Shown one piece after another: positions 1 through 10,045 of a DNA stretch of 64,000 nt. Below the pieces are notes generated by a model, which saw nothing but the letters and a program-made list of their open reading frames with translations, was not told the DNA's origin and made no database searches. Location of the stretch: NCBI GenBank assembly GCA_963210315.1, contig OY723317.1, positions 806,001-870,000 on the forward strand, read 5' to 3'. This DNA comes from Rhynchopus euleeides. Lineage: Eukaryota > Euglenozoa > Diplonemea > Diplonemida > Diplonemidae. A program made the position numbers and the translations under genes. Position 1 is the stretch's first letter; the number at the start of each line of letters is the position of its first letter.

Positions 1-168
1 CTGCTCGTCCGTAGTCACGAGGCTCCCTGCTGCTGTCTTCACATCGAAGGCGTCTGTGCCGACGAGGTCGGGCACAGCGGCAGACACGGAAGTCTTCAGC
101 GCGGTCACGGTGGGTGTGCCCAACTCGATCACAAACTTCTCCTCAAGGAAGTGAAGAGTCAACTCCAT
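1..168 (-). CDS. Hypothetical protein, 5' end only (cut by window start)
   Basis: A minus-strand frame starts with ATG at 168 and runs open off the window, giving 56 residues that begin MELTLHFLEEKF. The composition is ordinary and protein-like (hydrophobic and acidic, no low complexity), unlike the surrounding sequence. A run of about 14 C (minus sense) ends some 12 nt before the ATG. It has the same strand as all other host genes here. No family is recognisable from this fragment. Confidence 0.55.
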   Translation of the reverse strand, partial: MELTLHFLEEKFVIELGTPTVTALKTSVSAAVPDLVGTDAFDVKTAAGSLVTTDEQ

Positions 169-1382
169 TGCGTCGTGTTGGGGGGGGGGGGGGAGGGGGG
201 GGTCTGTGGCGGGCGTGGTTGTGGTGTGCGGTTGTCCTCCGCGGCACGTCACACACAGCTGACCTTCCCTCCATTCGGTAAGCAGGTTTGTTACAATGTG
301 GGGCAAGAGGGGTGCATGGGACGCCCACACGCATGCGGGGCGAATTGGAATTTGGAGATTTGAGCTCCACAGCCCGCTCGCCCCGTTCTGCCGATCCACA
401 CAGAGTCCACAGAGATAGTGCCCCATCAGATCACACTCTGCTGCATGCCGCGATTTGCGGCATCCACACAAAATGCATCCCGGCAAATTGTTTTTTCCAG
501 GTCGGTTTTGGCAATTTTTGTTTGCAGTGGCACACCCCTCTCCCCACCCCCCCCCCCCCCCCGACGCCACGGCGGAACAAATCTTAAACCGCATCTCGTC
601 CCAAACAAAAAGCCCCTGCCAACGCGCCCCCGACCCCTCACCTCCCGCCAGCTCCCAATTCACACCAGGCATCGAGCTGAGGGAGATCATGCCGAATGGG
701 GCTGCGGTGGTTACTCTGTGTTTGTGTTGCCCTCTGTATTACGTGGTTAATAAAGGGGGGTGGGGCAGGTTTTTTTTCTGCAGCACAACAAGACACACAC
801 AAAACACACGTGGGTCCTATTTGAGGAGTGCAGAGCACACGGAGCGAAACACGGCTGCTTCTTGAGGTGATCTCAAAACTGTTACACACAGGCTTGCAGA
901 ACACATGCAGGTCGGCAACCCAAGCCGTTCAATTCAGACTGAGGCATATCTGCCTATATCCACTTGGGTAGTGTCTGGAGCGCAGCAGAGTTTGCTCTGT
1001 GAAAAAAGGTTGCAGCGTGGGGGTGGGGGGACGTGATTGTCAGGAGTGATAGTCCAATCAAGTCTCCCAGCACCCTCTTGCAAATGTTGGTCCCGTTTGT
1101 CTGCAATGCAGTGTGTGTATGTGGTGGAGGTGGGGGGCGACCACCCACACCCGGCAGGTGGCGGGAAGAAGCTGGCATAAAGCGACCCGGCAATTGTTTT
1201 TCACACGAAAAAAGGGCGAAATGTACCAAAAAAAACACACCATTTTTTCGGCACCGTAGCTTAGGCACCTCCTCCGAGTCTCCGTGTATATTTTTGGGCA
1301 GTGCCGGGTTGTCACTCTTGTAAGGGGGGGGGTCGGGCAAGCCTAGCCCCTTTTCAACCCCCATTTTTTTAAGTCACGCCAC
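169..1382. other. Intergenic, G/C homopolymers, no gene seen
   Basis: Contains G/C runs (181-207, 549-562) and short A/T-rich patches. The segment 1186-1262 resembles 20333-20418, sharing a CGGCA start, an ACCAAAAAAA core and a TTTCGG-ACCG-TAGC end. Small frames here have poly-Pro/Gly composition from the homopolymers and look non-coding. Confidence 0.5.
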
Positions 1383-1971
1383 CAGGGCGTTCGCTATCGC
1401 CCACCGATCCCGTGTGGGGTGGGCGAAGTTTTATTTAGGGGTTTGGGAATTCGGGAAAAAAATTTTATCCGTCGGGAGGCGCCCCTCGGGGGCGCTTCGC
1501 GCCCCCTCGAGGTACACATTGGCTACCTCTCCCCTTGAGAGGGCAGATCACTGCACTTCTGGCAAGGCTGTTAGTACCTCCGAAGGCACTAATAGCCTTG
1601 CTTATGAGCGAAACGCCCCGTGGATTGGCAGGGACCGCAGTGCCACACACACAGTTAAGTTGCCAGGGGGGTCTGGGGGGCGGAGCCCCCCAGCCGCCGG
1701 AGGCCACGGTAGCGACGTACTTTGGGGAAGGTCGTTGTGGTCTCCTTCTGACACTTCCTTCTTCGAGCATTCCCCATCCCCTGAGCCTCGTGATCCCGTG
1801 GGCTCTTTCATCACCCACCCCCCTTCGGGGGGTGGGGGCCGAGCCCAGAATTTTTTTATCCAACTTCGCCCCCTTGGGCGAAGTTGTCGGGCGAAGTTGG
1901 GGCGAAGTAAATTCGAACATTTATTTATTTAGGCGAAGTTGGCCCAACTTCGCCCAGTAGCGAACGCCCTG
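1383..1971. mobile_element. hAT-like non-autonomous TIR element (589 bp)
   Basis: The ends are inverted repeats: CAGGGCGTTCGCTA at 1383-1396 and its complement at 1958-1971. The element is flanked by an exact 8-bp duplication, CACGCCAC, at 1375-1382 and 1972-1979. A CAG start with an 8-bp target duplication is the hAT signature. Inside are iterated GGCGAAGTTGG motifs near the right end and one copy of the GC-rich hairpin module (1666-1713) shared with the 8.5-11.8 kb elements. No transposase frame is present. Confidence 0.85.
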
Positions 1972-2263
1972 CACGCCACAACACCTCCCACCCTCCCCGA
2001 CGGCACAGCGCGAATCAATTTTTTCCCGTTTTGATTCATGAGTGTACACATACACACACAGAGACACACATCACCCAACCGCCAGCTGGCATCACCCTCC
2101 CGTTTTCACACTCGACTGCCGGGGGGGGGCGGGCCATCGATACCCGCCGGAGCTCCACAAAACCTACCGTACCTACCACACCACCCCCCCACCTGTCTCT
2201 CTCTAACATTTCTTCCCTTCTTCCCTCCCCCCCCCCCCCTTCTGCCTCCACACCCAAAGGGCC

Positions 2264-4234
2264 TCACTGCCCGAGAAGACCGTCAAGCTGCTGCAGCAGG
2301 AAGTCCCCTGTGAAATCCGGATGGTACCCACGGACCGTTTCAATGAGCTCCCGGGTAAGGAGGGAGAGCCGCTGCCGTTTCTTGGCCGCGGCGTGCCTCA
2401 GCGCTTCGGGGGAGCCGGGGGGCAGCAGGCAGGCCTTCTGCGCGCGGAACCCTGCCGCAGCTGTGCACACCCCCGCCTTGGCACCCCCGCCTTCAGCACC
2501 CTCCCCTGCATCCGCCGCCGCCGCCGCCGCCGCCTGCGGCGGCGCGCTGCCCTCCGCCTCGCCAGCAGCCAGGCAGAACTGCGACTGCTCCCCAGCAGTG
2601 CAGTCTGCATCGGTTATCCCCTCCTCGTCCTTGTAGTCCTTGAAGAAGGGATGCCGCATGCACCCCTCCACCGTGATGCGCTGCCCGGGGAGGAAGCAGA
2701 GCATCTGCCGCAGGAGATCCACGGCAAGCGGGTCCGGGGTGAGCGCGTCCAGCCCCGAGTGGGGCGAGGTGTCCCTGCCGAGGATGGCGGTGCGTGTTTT
2801 CTCGCTCTGTATCCCGAGCTCGTTGAGGTCCGCCACGGTGGGCTTCCCCAGCCTGTCCAGGGTCAGGTGGAGCTGGTCAAGCGTGTTGAACCCGGGGAGG
2901 ATCGGGTCGTAGTGTGGGTGGAGGAGTTCGGCGAAAATACACCCGAGGGACCAGACATCCACTTTCGCGTCATATTTTGTGCACTCCACCAGAAGCTCCG
3001 GGGCGCGGTACCACCTGGTTTCGACGTAGGATGTAAGGGAGGCATCGTTGTCGAGCTCCCGGGCCAAGCCGAAGTCGCACAGCTTCACGACACCGTCATG
3101 ACTGAGGAGGATGTTCTGGGGCTTTGCATCGCGGTGGATTACGCCACAGGCGTGGATCAGAGCGAACGCCTCGAGGACAGACCACATTATGGTCTTCAGG
3201 CTCGACAGTTCAAACTCCTGCTTCTCCGGCTCAAACCCGATCTGCACCGACTTGTGGGAGGATGCGTGCGTCACCTTCTGCGCGCTGACACGGTACTGCG
3301 GGGAGTTCGTCGAAAACCTCAGCCTGTTGTCTATCACCAGGGCGCGCCTCCCGACAAACTCGGCAAACCCTGCGCTGTGCGCCGGGGACCCATCCGCAAC
3401 ACCCTGCAGCACGTTGTGATCGTCAAAGGTGAGCCCGCAGTCGGGGGAGGTGCTGGGGAGCTTGATGTAATCAGGTGTTCGGAGCTGTGGGTGGAGAAGG
3501 CAGCCCAGGTCGGTCGACATGAGGTCCATCACATAACATAGGTCAAGATCATGGTCGCGCGGTCTGATCAGATCGTGCAGCGACACGATGGTGTAGTGGT
3601 CGAAATGGGCGAGGAGCTTGATCTCCCGGAGAACACGCTCTGTGCTGCTGAGGCGTTCCTCGAGTGTGTCACCGACCTCACCCAAGCGGAGCTTTTTAAT
3701 GGCGAACATCTCATCGCCCTCCTCACTGTAGACGCCTGGCCCTCCGCGTCCCGGTTTGACACGCTTTGCCTCCACCACCACGCCATAGCTCCCCGTCCCC
3801 AGCAGCGACGTCACCACATAGTTATCAGAGACTACCACGGAGCAGTTCCCCACGTTGTATTGCACATATTGCGTCGGGGTTGCAACTGCCCCCTCCGGTG
3901 TCCCCTCCGCAGGCCCAGTCGCATCGGCTTCCGCCCCTTCTCCGCCCCCCTGGGGATTTCGGGGCGCGTCCGGCTCGACCCCCGTTTCGCAGCCCCCGGT
4001 GGAGGCGGGGCCCGCCTGCTGTGTCTCCTGCGTCTGTTGCCCGGAGGCAGACGGGGATGTGCCAGAACCCCCTCCGGTGGAATGTTGCCGCACCTCTGCC
4101 GACCCACCACCGCCCCCAGGCACCGCCTCACCAACCCCAGGAGAAGGCGAAGGCGAGGCGGTGGTGGTGGACGCCCCGACAGCCGCAGGCCCAACCCCCT
4201 CCTCTGCCTGCGGGTCTCCGGTTTTCCCCTGCAT
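2264..4234 (-). CDS. MAPK-like protein kinase with a PDZ-like insert in the kinase domain
   Basis: The protein has 656 residues from the ATG at 4234. The frame is open further upstream, but that part is poly-Pro translation of C-runs; a pyrimidine-AG acceptor (CCACTTTTTACTTAG, minus sense) lies near 4402. Residues 1-125 are Gly/Ser/Thr/Pro-rich. The kinase domain (~137-530) has the glycine loop GTGSYG (146-151), Lys180, Glu204, HRDAKPQN (367-374), DFG (387-389), a TSY activation motif (401-403) and WYRAPE (408-413). This is the CMGC/MAPK pattern, with TSY in place of TEY or TDY. Between the hinge/alpha-D region and alpha-E sits an insert of about 70 residues (~262-335) with GSPAHSAG and FVGRRALVID, resembling the PDZ-like module I associate with trypanosomatid proteins. 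The Ala-rich tail is low complexity. All core catalytic residues are present, so activity is likely. The substrate is unknown. Confidence 0.9.
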   Translation of the reverse strand: MQGKTGDPQAEEGVGPAAVGASTTTASPSPSPGVGEAVPGGGGGSAEVRQHSTGGGSGTSPSASGQQTQETQQAGPASTGGCETGVEPDAPRNPQGGGEGAEADATGPAEGTPEGAVATPTQYVQYNVGNCSVVVSDNYVVTSLLGTGSYGVVVEAKRVKPGRGGPGVYSEEGDEMFAIKKLRLGEVGDTLEERLSSTERVLREIKLLAHFDHYTIVSLHDLIRPRDHDLDLCYVMDLMSTDLGCLLHPQLRTPDYIKLPSTSPDCGLTFDDHNVLQGVADGSPAHSAGFAEFVGRRALVIDNRLRFSTNSPQYRVSAQKVTHASSHKSVQIGFEPEKQEFELSSLKTIMWSVLEAFALIHACGVIHRDAKPQNILLSHDGVVKLCDFGLARELDNDASLTSYVETRWYRAPELLVECTKYDAKVDVWSLGCIFAELLHPHYDPILPGFNTLDQLHLTLDRLGKPTVADLNELGIQSEKTRTAILGRDTSPHSGLDALTPDPLAVDLLRQMLCFLPGQRITVEGCMRHPFFKDYKDEEGITDADCTAGEQSQFCLAAGEAEGSAPPQAAAAAAADAGEGAEGGGAKAGVCTAAAGFRAQKACLLPPGSPEALRHAAAKKRQRLSLLTRELIETVRGYHPDFTGDFLLQQLDGLLGQ

Positions 4235-5373
4235 GTCGCCGCCGCGCTGCCTCCGGCACCCCCCCCCCCCCTCAAGGCCCCCGCGCCACCCCCCCCCCCG
4301 CGTGCGCGCGCTGTGTTCTGTGTTGTGCGCGCAGAGGGGGCGTGCCGCGTTGTTGTTGTTCCTCGTTTCACGACCTTTCCCTCCCTCCGTCCCTCCCCCC
4401 CCTAAGTAAAAAGTGGAATTGCACAGTGAGTGGGGGGGGTTGGGGAGGGGGGGGGGGGGGCGGGGAGTGGGAGAGGGGGTTGTGTGCAGGGCGATCTGGC
4501 GGAGGAGGAGGAGGTGGTGGTGGGGTGGCGGGATGGATGTTCGCTGCTGTCTGACTAGTGGGGGCGGTTTGGTTCTTTGTTGTGGCGTGGCGGTGTGGCG
4601 GTGTGGCATTTTATTCTCCTGCGCCGACACGGTGGTCTGCGGAACAACATTCTCGACGATATTCCAACGGGAGGCGGAGGCGGGCGGGGGGGAGGCGCGA
4701 TGAGTGGGGTCGTGCGGCGCGACAGAAACCCCCCACACACACATCTCACTTAACTCCACAACACAACGCATGCAGGGCCTCCTCCCAGGGGGCTCCTGGG
4801 AGGGGCCGCAGGGTAAATGAGAGATACAGGCAGGACAGGATCCACTGGGCCCCGCGATGCTGGCAAGGGGCAGGTCCCACCCAGGCAGACCCTCGCCCAG
4901 GGGGGGTGTGATTAGTTCTGTTCAGCCACAACGAGGGGGGTGCGGGGGGGGAGGGGGTGGGGCGTGTTTGGTGTGTGCTTGCGGGGAACCACGAGCTCAG
5001 CGCCATGTTCTGTATTTTTTGGAATACCCTCCCTCCCCCCCCCCCCTCCCTCACTCTCCAGTGATGGTGTGATCAGAGAGGGGTTCTGTGCCAGTTCTGG
5101 GGGGTGGGGGGGGGGGAGGATTCCATGAGCACACCAAGGGGGACTTCGCTCCTGTGCCACTGTGTGTCAAACTGTGTCACTTTGCAGCCAGTGTTGTGAG
5201 GGCGGTTCACCCTTCCTCACCCTTCTCTGCATTTCTTAGCAGAGAAGGGCGAGGAAGGCCCCACCCCACCCCACCCCCCCCCCCCCAAATAAGGCATAAA
5301 AAAACCAGAGTTTAACGGACAAGTTTTGACACGCAGAAAAAAAAATGCCCTACGCCACCCCCCCACCTCCCCC
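4235..5373. other. Intergenic / 5' UTR of the kinase, with strong hairpin
   Basis: Spans the kinase start and the stop of the upstream J-domain gene. It contains the probable 5' UTR (4235-4401), G/C-rich simple sequence (4425-4530, 4930-5060) and the hairpin listed at 5211-5258. No other gene is seen. Confidence 0.5.
5211..5258. other. Long hairpin (20-bp arms, 8-nt loop)
   Basis: 5211-5230 pairs with 5239-5258 around an 8-nt loop, with one mismatch (A5219 opposite C5250). It lies about 115 bp past the J-domain gene stop and about 980 bp before the kinase ATG, so it could be a structured RNA processing signal within a cluster transcript. The function is inferred only from position and stability. 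Confidence 0.7.
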
Positions 5374-6453
5374 TCACTGCTTCTGCAGATACACCTGCCT
5401 CACCAACCGGAGCTTATCCGACAGCTGGTCCGCAAGCCGCAGCAGCTCCGCAGACCCCAGCAGATGGCTGATATGCTCGTCGGACGGCACGAGCAGGCCA
5501 CCACCACCACCACCACCCCTCCCCACCCCTGCCGGGGAGTGCGGGGGCGGGGCAGCAGGCACACCGCCACCCCCCTCCATCCGCTGATCCCGCACCGCCT
5601 TGGCGACGAGGAGTTCTGCCTGCGCCAGCTCGCGGAGCCTGCGGATCTCCTTCTCCTTCTCTGCGGCGCGCCGCCCCGCAGCCTCTTGCCGCAGGCGCTC
5701 CAGGCCGTCCCGCCGCGCTGCGGCTGCGGCGGACTCGGCAGCAGCTGCTGCCGCCTCGCTCGCCTCCCGCTGCTGGCGGTCCTCCCGGCGGCGCTTCGCT
5801 GCCTCCTCGGCCTGGGCATCGAGCTCCCTGCGTTTCTGCCGCACGCTGTCCAGCCCGTCCAAAACGCTCTGCTTCGTCCTGGCGAGAAACTCCCTCGCCT
5901 GCCTGCGGCCCGGCTCCGCCGAACCACAGGCAGGCGATACGCAGGGAGAGCTGACACCGCCGCTGCCACTGCCACTGCCCCCTCCCCCTCCCCCAGCAGC
6001 ACCCCCGTGTGACTTCTGAAATGCGGCCCGCACGCTCCTTTCAATCTCCGCCCGATCCACAGAGCTCATCGGGGTGTACGTCGGAGGGGCGTGCGCGCCC
6101 GGGCTGCCCTCGTTGGAGGTGAAAAACCAGGAGGCGGAGGGTCTGGAGGCAGCGGCTGGCGGCGGCGGGTGCGGCGCATCGGAGGCGGAGGTGGCGGCGG
6201 CTGCGGCACGCATCCCGGGGGGGCCCCCGCGGGGGGTGGATTCCCTCTCGAGGAGGGTGACGTCGTAGGTTGCGCGTTTGCCCCGGTCGCTCAGGGTGCA
6301 GTAGGCCTCGTTGAGCTGTTTAAAGGCCCCCTCCCCCTGCGGGTTCTTATCGGGGTGCACCTCGCGGGCAGCGGAGCGGAACGCCTTCTGTATCTGGGCA
6401 AGGGTCGCACCCCGCCGCACACCTAACACCGAATAGTGGTCGGAAAGCGGCAT
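5374..6453 (-). CDS. J-domain (DnaJ/Hsp40 type III-like) protein
   Basis: The protein has 359 residues. Residues 5-65 form a J domain: YSVLGVRRGATLAQIQKAFR, the HPD tripeptide at 33-35, and a helix III/IV region ending in RATYD. There is no Gly/Phe zinc-finger region or DnaJ C-terminal domain, so it is a type III J-protein. J domains stimulate Hsp70 ATPase; the client is unknown. The middle is low-complexity Gly/Ser/Pro, followed by a charged Arg/Glu/Ala coiled coil (~180-300) and a short C-terminal amphipathic segment. No signal peptide or membrane segment is visible. Upstream in minus sense is a long pyrimidine stretch (~6475-6510) ending in GGAG just before the ATG, a plausible trans-splice acceptor. 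Confidence 0.9.
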   Translation of the reverse strand: MPLSDHYSVLGVRRGATLAQIQKAFRSAAREVHPDKNPQGEGAFKQLNEAYCTLSDRGKRATYDVTLLERESTPRGGPPGMRAAAAATSASDAPHPPPPAAASRPSASWFFTSNEGSPGAHAPPTYTPMSSVDRAEIERSVRAAFQKSHGGAAGGGGGGSGSGSGGVSSPCVSPACGSAEPGRRQAREFLARTKQSVLDGLDSVRQKRRELDAQAEEAAKRRREDRQQREASEAAAAAAESAAAAARRDGLERLRQEAAGRRAAEKEKEIRRLRELAQAELLVAKAVRDQRMEGGGGVPAAPPPHSPAGVGRGGGGGGGLLVPSDEHISHLLGSAELLRLADQLSDKLRLVRQVYLQKQ

Positions 6454-7019
6454 GGCAGCCTCCAGCCCCCGTCAGGGGAGAGAGGGAGAGAGAGAGGGAG
6501 AAAATGACAGGAAAAGGAGGGGGCGGAGGGCAGCTGGCTGGCGGGGCGGGGGGAGGGGGGAGTTCACTCCCTCTCTCCCCCCTGCTCGCGACACATGAGG
6601 GGGAGGGGGTGGTAGTGAAATATAGAGGTGAGAAGGGATCACAAGAATGATCTCCCTTCACTCGTTAAAGGAGGGGAGGGAGCGGGGGGGGCGGGGGGGT
6701 GTGAGGGGAGAGATTCGGGCGGAGCTGTAGCTTTTGTTGTGTGTAAATGCAATGTTGCTTTTCGGAGATACTCACCGCCCCTGCGTTGTGTGTGATAGGG
6801 TGTGTGATGTGTGATGTGAGCGTCGGAGGGGGGGATAGAGCCACTACAACCCACATCAGGCGTATGGGATGTCACCCCTCTCTCTGACTTGATACAAAAA
6901 TGCTGTGGAGTGGGGGACGGGGGGGGGGGGGGGGTGGGGGATACAGGGGCGCCGCGCTGCCTATCGAGAAGGCGCCACTTGGCAGGGCAGCAAAAACACA
7001 TGACACATCTGGCACAGCG
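6454..7019. other. Intergenic; pyrimidine tract then G-rich repeats
   Basis: Begins (minus sense) with the CT-rich tract before the J-domain gene. The rest is G-rich simple sequence (6510-6720, 6905-6950) with no supportable gene. Confidence 0.45.
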
Positions 7020-7150
7020 CAGAGGCTTAGCTTGGGGGGGGAAACTCGGTCAGCTGACCGAGTTTCAGCCAAACCCGGAAAAAAACTCGGTCAGCCCAAA
7101 AAGCGCCCTATCACTTCACAGCTACAACCGCTCTGATGAATTTCCTTTTG

Positions 7151-7290
7151 TTTGTTGCGTTGACGCTTCTACACACAAAACCCTGAACTGATCACACCCT
7201 GAGCCTGATGAAGGGTGGGGTTAGTGTATAGAGCACGTTTGGTTGCAGCTGTGGTGGGGCGCTTTCCGCTCACACGAGTGTGCTTAAAAA
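7151..7290. repeat. Dispersed ~120-bp repeat, copy 1
   Basis: Starts GTTGCGTTGACGCTTC and ends CTTTCCGCTCACA-hairpin-GTGTGCTTAAAAAA. Related copies lie at 13459-13585, 38160-38300 and 54749-54875. This copy sits inside the 7020-8351 element. Confidence 0.6.
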
Positions 7291-7872
7291 AAAAAGGTAA
7301 AAATTTCCGCGAAAAAATCGGATTTTTTATGGGGTGCAGCAGCACAGGAGGTGAAGCACGCGTGCGAGCGGAACGCGAACACCCCATTCTCCTTCTGTCC
7401 CGGATTCGTCGCTAGCCCGCGAATAACGTCAGCAGTCTCGAATTCCGTCTCCCGGCAACATGGTGGGCACGCAGGTGCAGGAGGCTCTGGGCCACATCGC
7501 TGACCATTGCCTGGCACCTCTCCCGGGGATCACTGGCGCGTACCCTTGCCCGGACTTCAATGCCCCAGCAGCACACCCACTGAAGTGGGCACAGGCGCAC
7601 AAGACTGCCCTTCTGCAGGAGCCCGGGTGTCTGTTCCGAGTTTCGGAGGTTGGGCTTGCAGGAGGTTATTCGGCGGTTTACCTCGGGAAACCTCGCTCTC
7701 ACGTGCAAGCTACTCCAGCTTGCATCTAATCAGGAATGCTTTGACCTCGCACGCCCTGCTCTGCCATGAACAAGCGCCCAGAAGTGACCCTTGATGAGAT
7801 AGGGTCCCATCTCTGCAGCTGCGTATTCGCTGCAATCTTCACCTCCCGTGACTGTCCGCATCTACAGGAGAA

Positions 7873-8217
7873 ATGTTGCATCGACAACGGCAGTGCTGGG
7901 CACTGCTTCTGTTGAATGCTTGTTTCCAAGCCCCGCTTTGTCTCCACCAGGCTTCGCCAACTGAGCAGCAAAAGCCTTGCAAATGTACTCTTTGCGGGAG
8001 TGGAATGTCGCGAAGATTCACAGGGTATCTCCGTAGCCACTCTTGCGAGGTAGAAAAGTTCACGGGATCACCAAGAAGGCTCTTTGTCGGCCCACTTCAG
8101 GACTATTTGCGCTGCCGGGACTGCACCCGCCACTGGCGGGGAACTGCCAATGCAGCACCTACAAAGGCAACAAAGCAAACTCAGGTTGCAGACCTGGTTG
8201 CTGAGCTGGTGTTCTAG
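7873..8217 (+). CDS. Possible Cys-rich ORF inside TIR element
   Basis: A 114-codon frame in a stretch free of homopolymers. It contains CTLCGSG with a following HSC (C-x2-C-x14-H-x-C) and a second Cys pair (RCRDC), suggesting a zinc-binding fold such as occurs in retroelement proteins. It ends 134 bp before the element's right end. It could be a captured fragment or a remnant of an element protein; I cannot assign a family. Confidence 0.2.
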   Translation: MLHRQRQCWALLLLNACFQAPLCLHQASPTEQQKPCKCTLCGSGMSRRFTGYLRSHSCEVEKFTGSPRRLFVGPLQDYLRCRDCTRHWRGTANAAPTKATKQTQVADLVAELVF

Positions 8218-8559
8218 AAGGGGGGGACCCGGGAAGGCAGCAACGTCGAATTCTGGGTGAACGGGGTGGTGGGGGGCAACTCAACTGTGTGTACTGTGAC
8301 CGAGTCTGACCGAGTTTCGGCCCCAACCCCAAAATCCAAGCTAAGCCCCTGGCACAGCGCCTGTGCCAAAAAAAAAGGTTCCAGCAACAAAACAACCACT
8401 CACCTGGGGGGGGGGGGGGGGCAGATCGAGGTGGGGAATAGGGAGTAGGGGGCAGTGACTCAACTCCCGCCCCCTCGCCCCCCCGCCCCTCCGGGTGACC
8501 TCCCCGGAGATTTTTCACTCCCCCCCGCCCCCCCCCCCCCCCTCCCCCTCCCCTCGCGC

Positions 8560-9427
8560 CAGGCATGTCGCTAAGCGTCGACCGTCGACCCAGTGATTTT
8601 GGGTTTCCCCCCCCATAAAAAAGCGTCGACCCAGCGTCGACCCAGTGGACTGGGTTGACGCTTGGTCGAGGCTTGGAGCGTCGACCTAGTGGAACTGGGT
8701 TGCCATTCAAGCCTGGACCAAGCGTCAACCCATTTATTACACTGGGTCGACGCTAACCTAGCGTTGGCCCGGTTACACTGGGTCGACGCTCACCAAGCGT
8801 CGACCAAGCGTCAACCCACTTTCACTGGGTCGACGTCGAAGAGAGTATGGTTTTGCAGGAACAGATGCTCACTACCGTGGCCTCCGGCGGCTGGGGGGCT
8901 CCGCCCCCCAGACCCCCCTGTGGCGTATGTCTCGTACTCAAGTCATTCGATTCCCATCAGGTCAGGGAATCCACCCACTCCAGTAGCCTCAGGAGGACGC
9001 AGCCAACTCACACAGAATCTGTACGCCCACAATGAACAGATGCTCACTACCGTGGCCTCCGGCGGATGGGGGGCTCTGCCCCCCAGACCCCCCATCTCGC
9101 GTGCCCGTCTAGTAACCAAGTCCTTGCGCTTTGACGGCCGTGACATATCAGGGGGCAGCGTCGAAATCATGGTCCCGAAAGCCATTTTTTGGTTTCCTCC
9201 GGCACCCGACGGCGCGAGCGGGAGAGGAACCACGGAAGGAACCCAGCGCCTCACACCGTGCCCACCTAGTGGTCCACCGATGGGAAAATTCAAAATTTGG
9301 CAACACGAGCGCGCGCGAAGCGCGCGCGAGAAAAATTGACCCCTAGTGTTTTCCCCCCTGATCCCCCCCCAAAACAGGAGCGTCAACCCACCAAATCTCC
9401 AAAATCGAAAAGTTAGCGACAGGCCTG
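8560..9427 (+). mobile_element. TIR element family with 9-bp TSD, copy 1 (868 bp)
   Basis: Ends are CAGGCATGTCGCTAAG (left) and the complement of CAGGCCTGTCGCTAAC (right). The exact 9-bp duplication CCCTCGCGC flanks it at 8551-8559 and 9428-9436. The left third is a nest of short inverted repeats built on AAGCGTCGACCCAGTGGAACTGGG. Two copies of the GC hairpin module follow (8860-8919, 9034-9093, minus sense). No transposase is present. A 9-bp duplication suggests Mutator-like mobilisation, although the ends resemble the 8-bp families here. Confidence 0.85.
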
Positions 9428-9626
9428 CCCTCGCGCGGCTTCGGGATGAACCACCTCGGCACGCTTCTACACATCGCCCCCTCCCCCCTCCCCTCCCCTG
9501 AACTCCGGCCGACGAATCCCCGATACCGAAGTCCCCCGATCCCCCTCCTCTTCCCCCCCCCCCCCGTTTACAGCAGGGAAGGGTGTGCATAGATCTATGG
9601 CGGGACTTTGTGTTCGAGGGAGGGGT

Positions 9627-9706
<80 letters not shown>

Positions 9707-10045
9707 GTGAATCTTTTTATAGGGGTTCGGGATAGGGACACCTTTGGGGGGGGGGGGGGAGGGGGGGCACAGCCGTTGCTCGCGTTGCTGTTGGTGGCGA
9801 GGACCAACCCTATTCAAAAGTGGGGGAGGTGGGGGTGGGGGGTGGGGGGTGGGGAGAGGGGGCAGGGGGGGTCTCTTCTTCTGACGACAGGCATACTGAG
9901 ACATGCGCTCACACAGAGGGGCATCCCCTTTTGTGGCGTTGTATAAACATCCACATCCACAGGGCGAAACCAGAAGGAGAAGACAGAACGTCAACAGGAC
10001 CGGCTCGAAGAGGCGGGGAGGCGAAGCGATGTGGGTGTGTGTGTG
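9428..10045. other. Spacer between two element copies, with (GA)n tract
   Basis: Holds a pure (GA)n run of about 36 units at 9631-9703, C- and G-runs and no supportable gene. The tract is intergenic simple sequence into whose flanks the two element copies inserted. Confidence 0.6.

Larger units (their letters stand above)
7020..8351. mobile_element. hAT-like TIR element (1,332 bp)
   Basis: The ends are CAGAGGCTTAGCTTGG (from 7020) and the inverted match CAGGGGCTTAGCTTGG (complement, ending 8351). The flanking 8-bp duplication GCACAGCG is exact (7012-7019 and 8352-8359). Just inside both ends is GAAACTCGGTCAG in inverted orientation; on the left it forms a perfect 26-bp palindrome (7041-7066). 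The interior holds a dispersed-repeat copy (7151-7290) and a short Cys-rich frame. No transposase is recognised. Confidence 0.85.

Noticed and set aside
2321..3541. 406-codon plus-strand open frame
   Set aside because: Lies antisense to the kinase catalytic domain, whose motifs are intact. High GC makes the complementary frame open by chance.
4235..4771. N-terminal extension of the kinase frame
   Set aside because: Reads through C-runs as poly-Pro and Asn/Arg tracts, and a pyrimidine-AG acceptor sits at about 4402. ATG 4234 is a better start.
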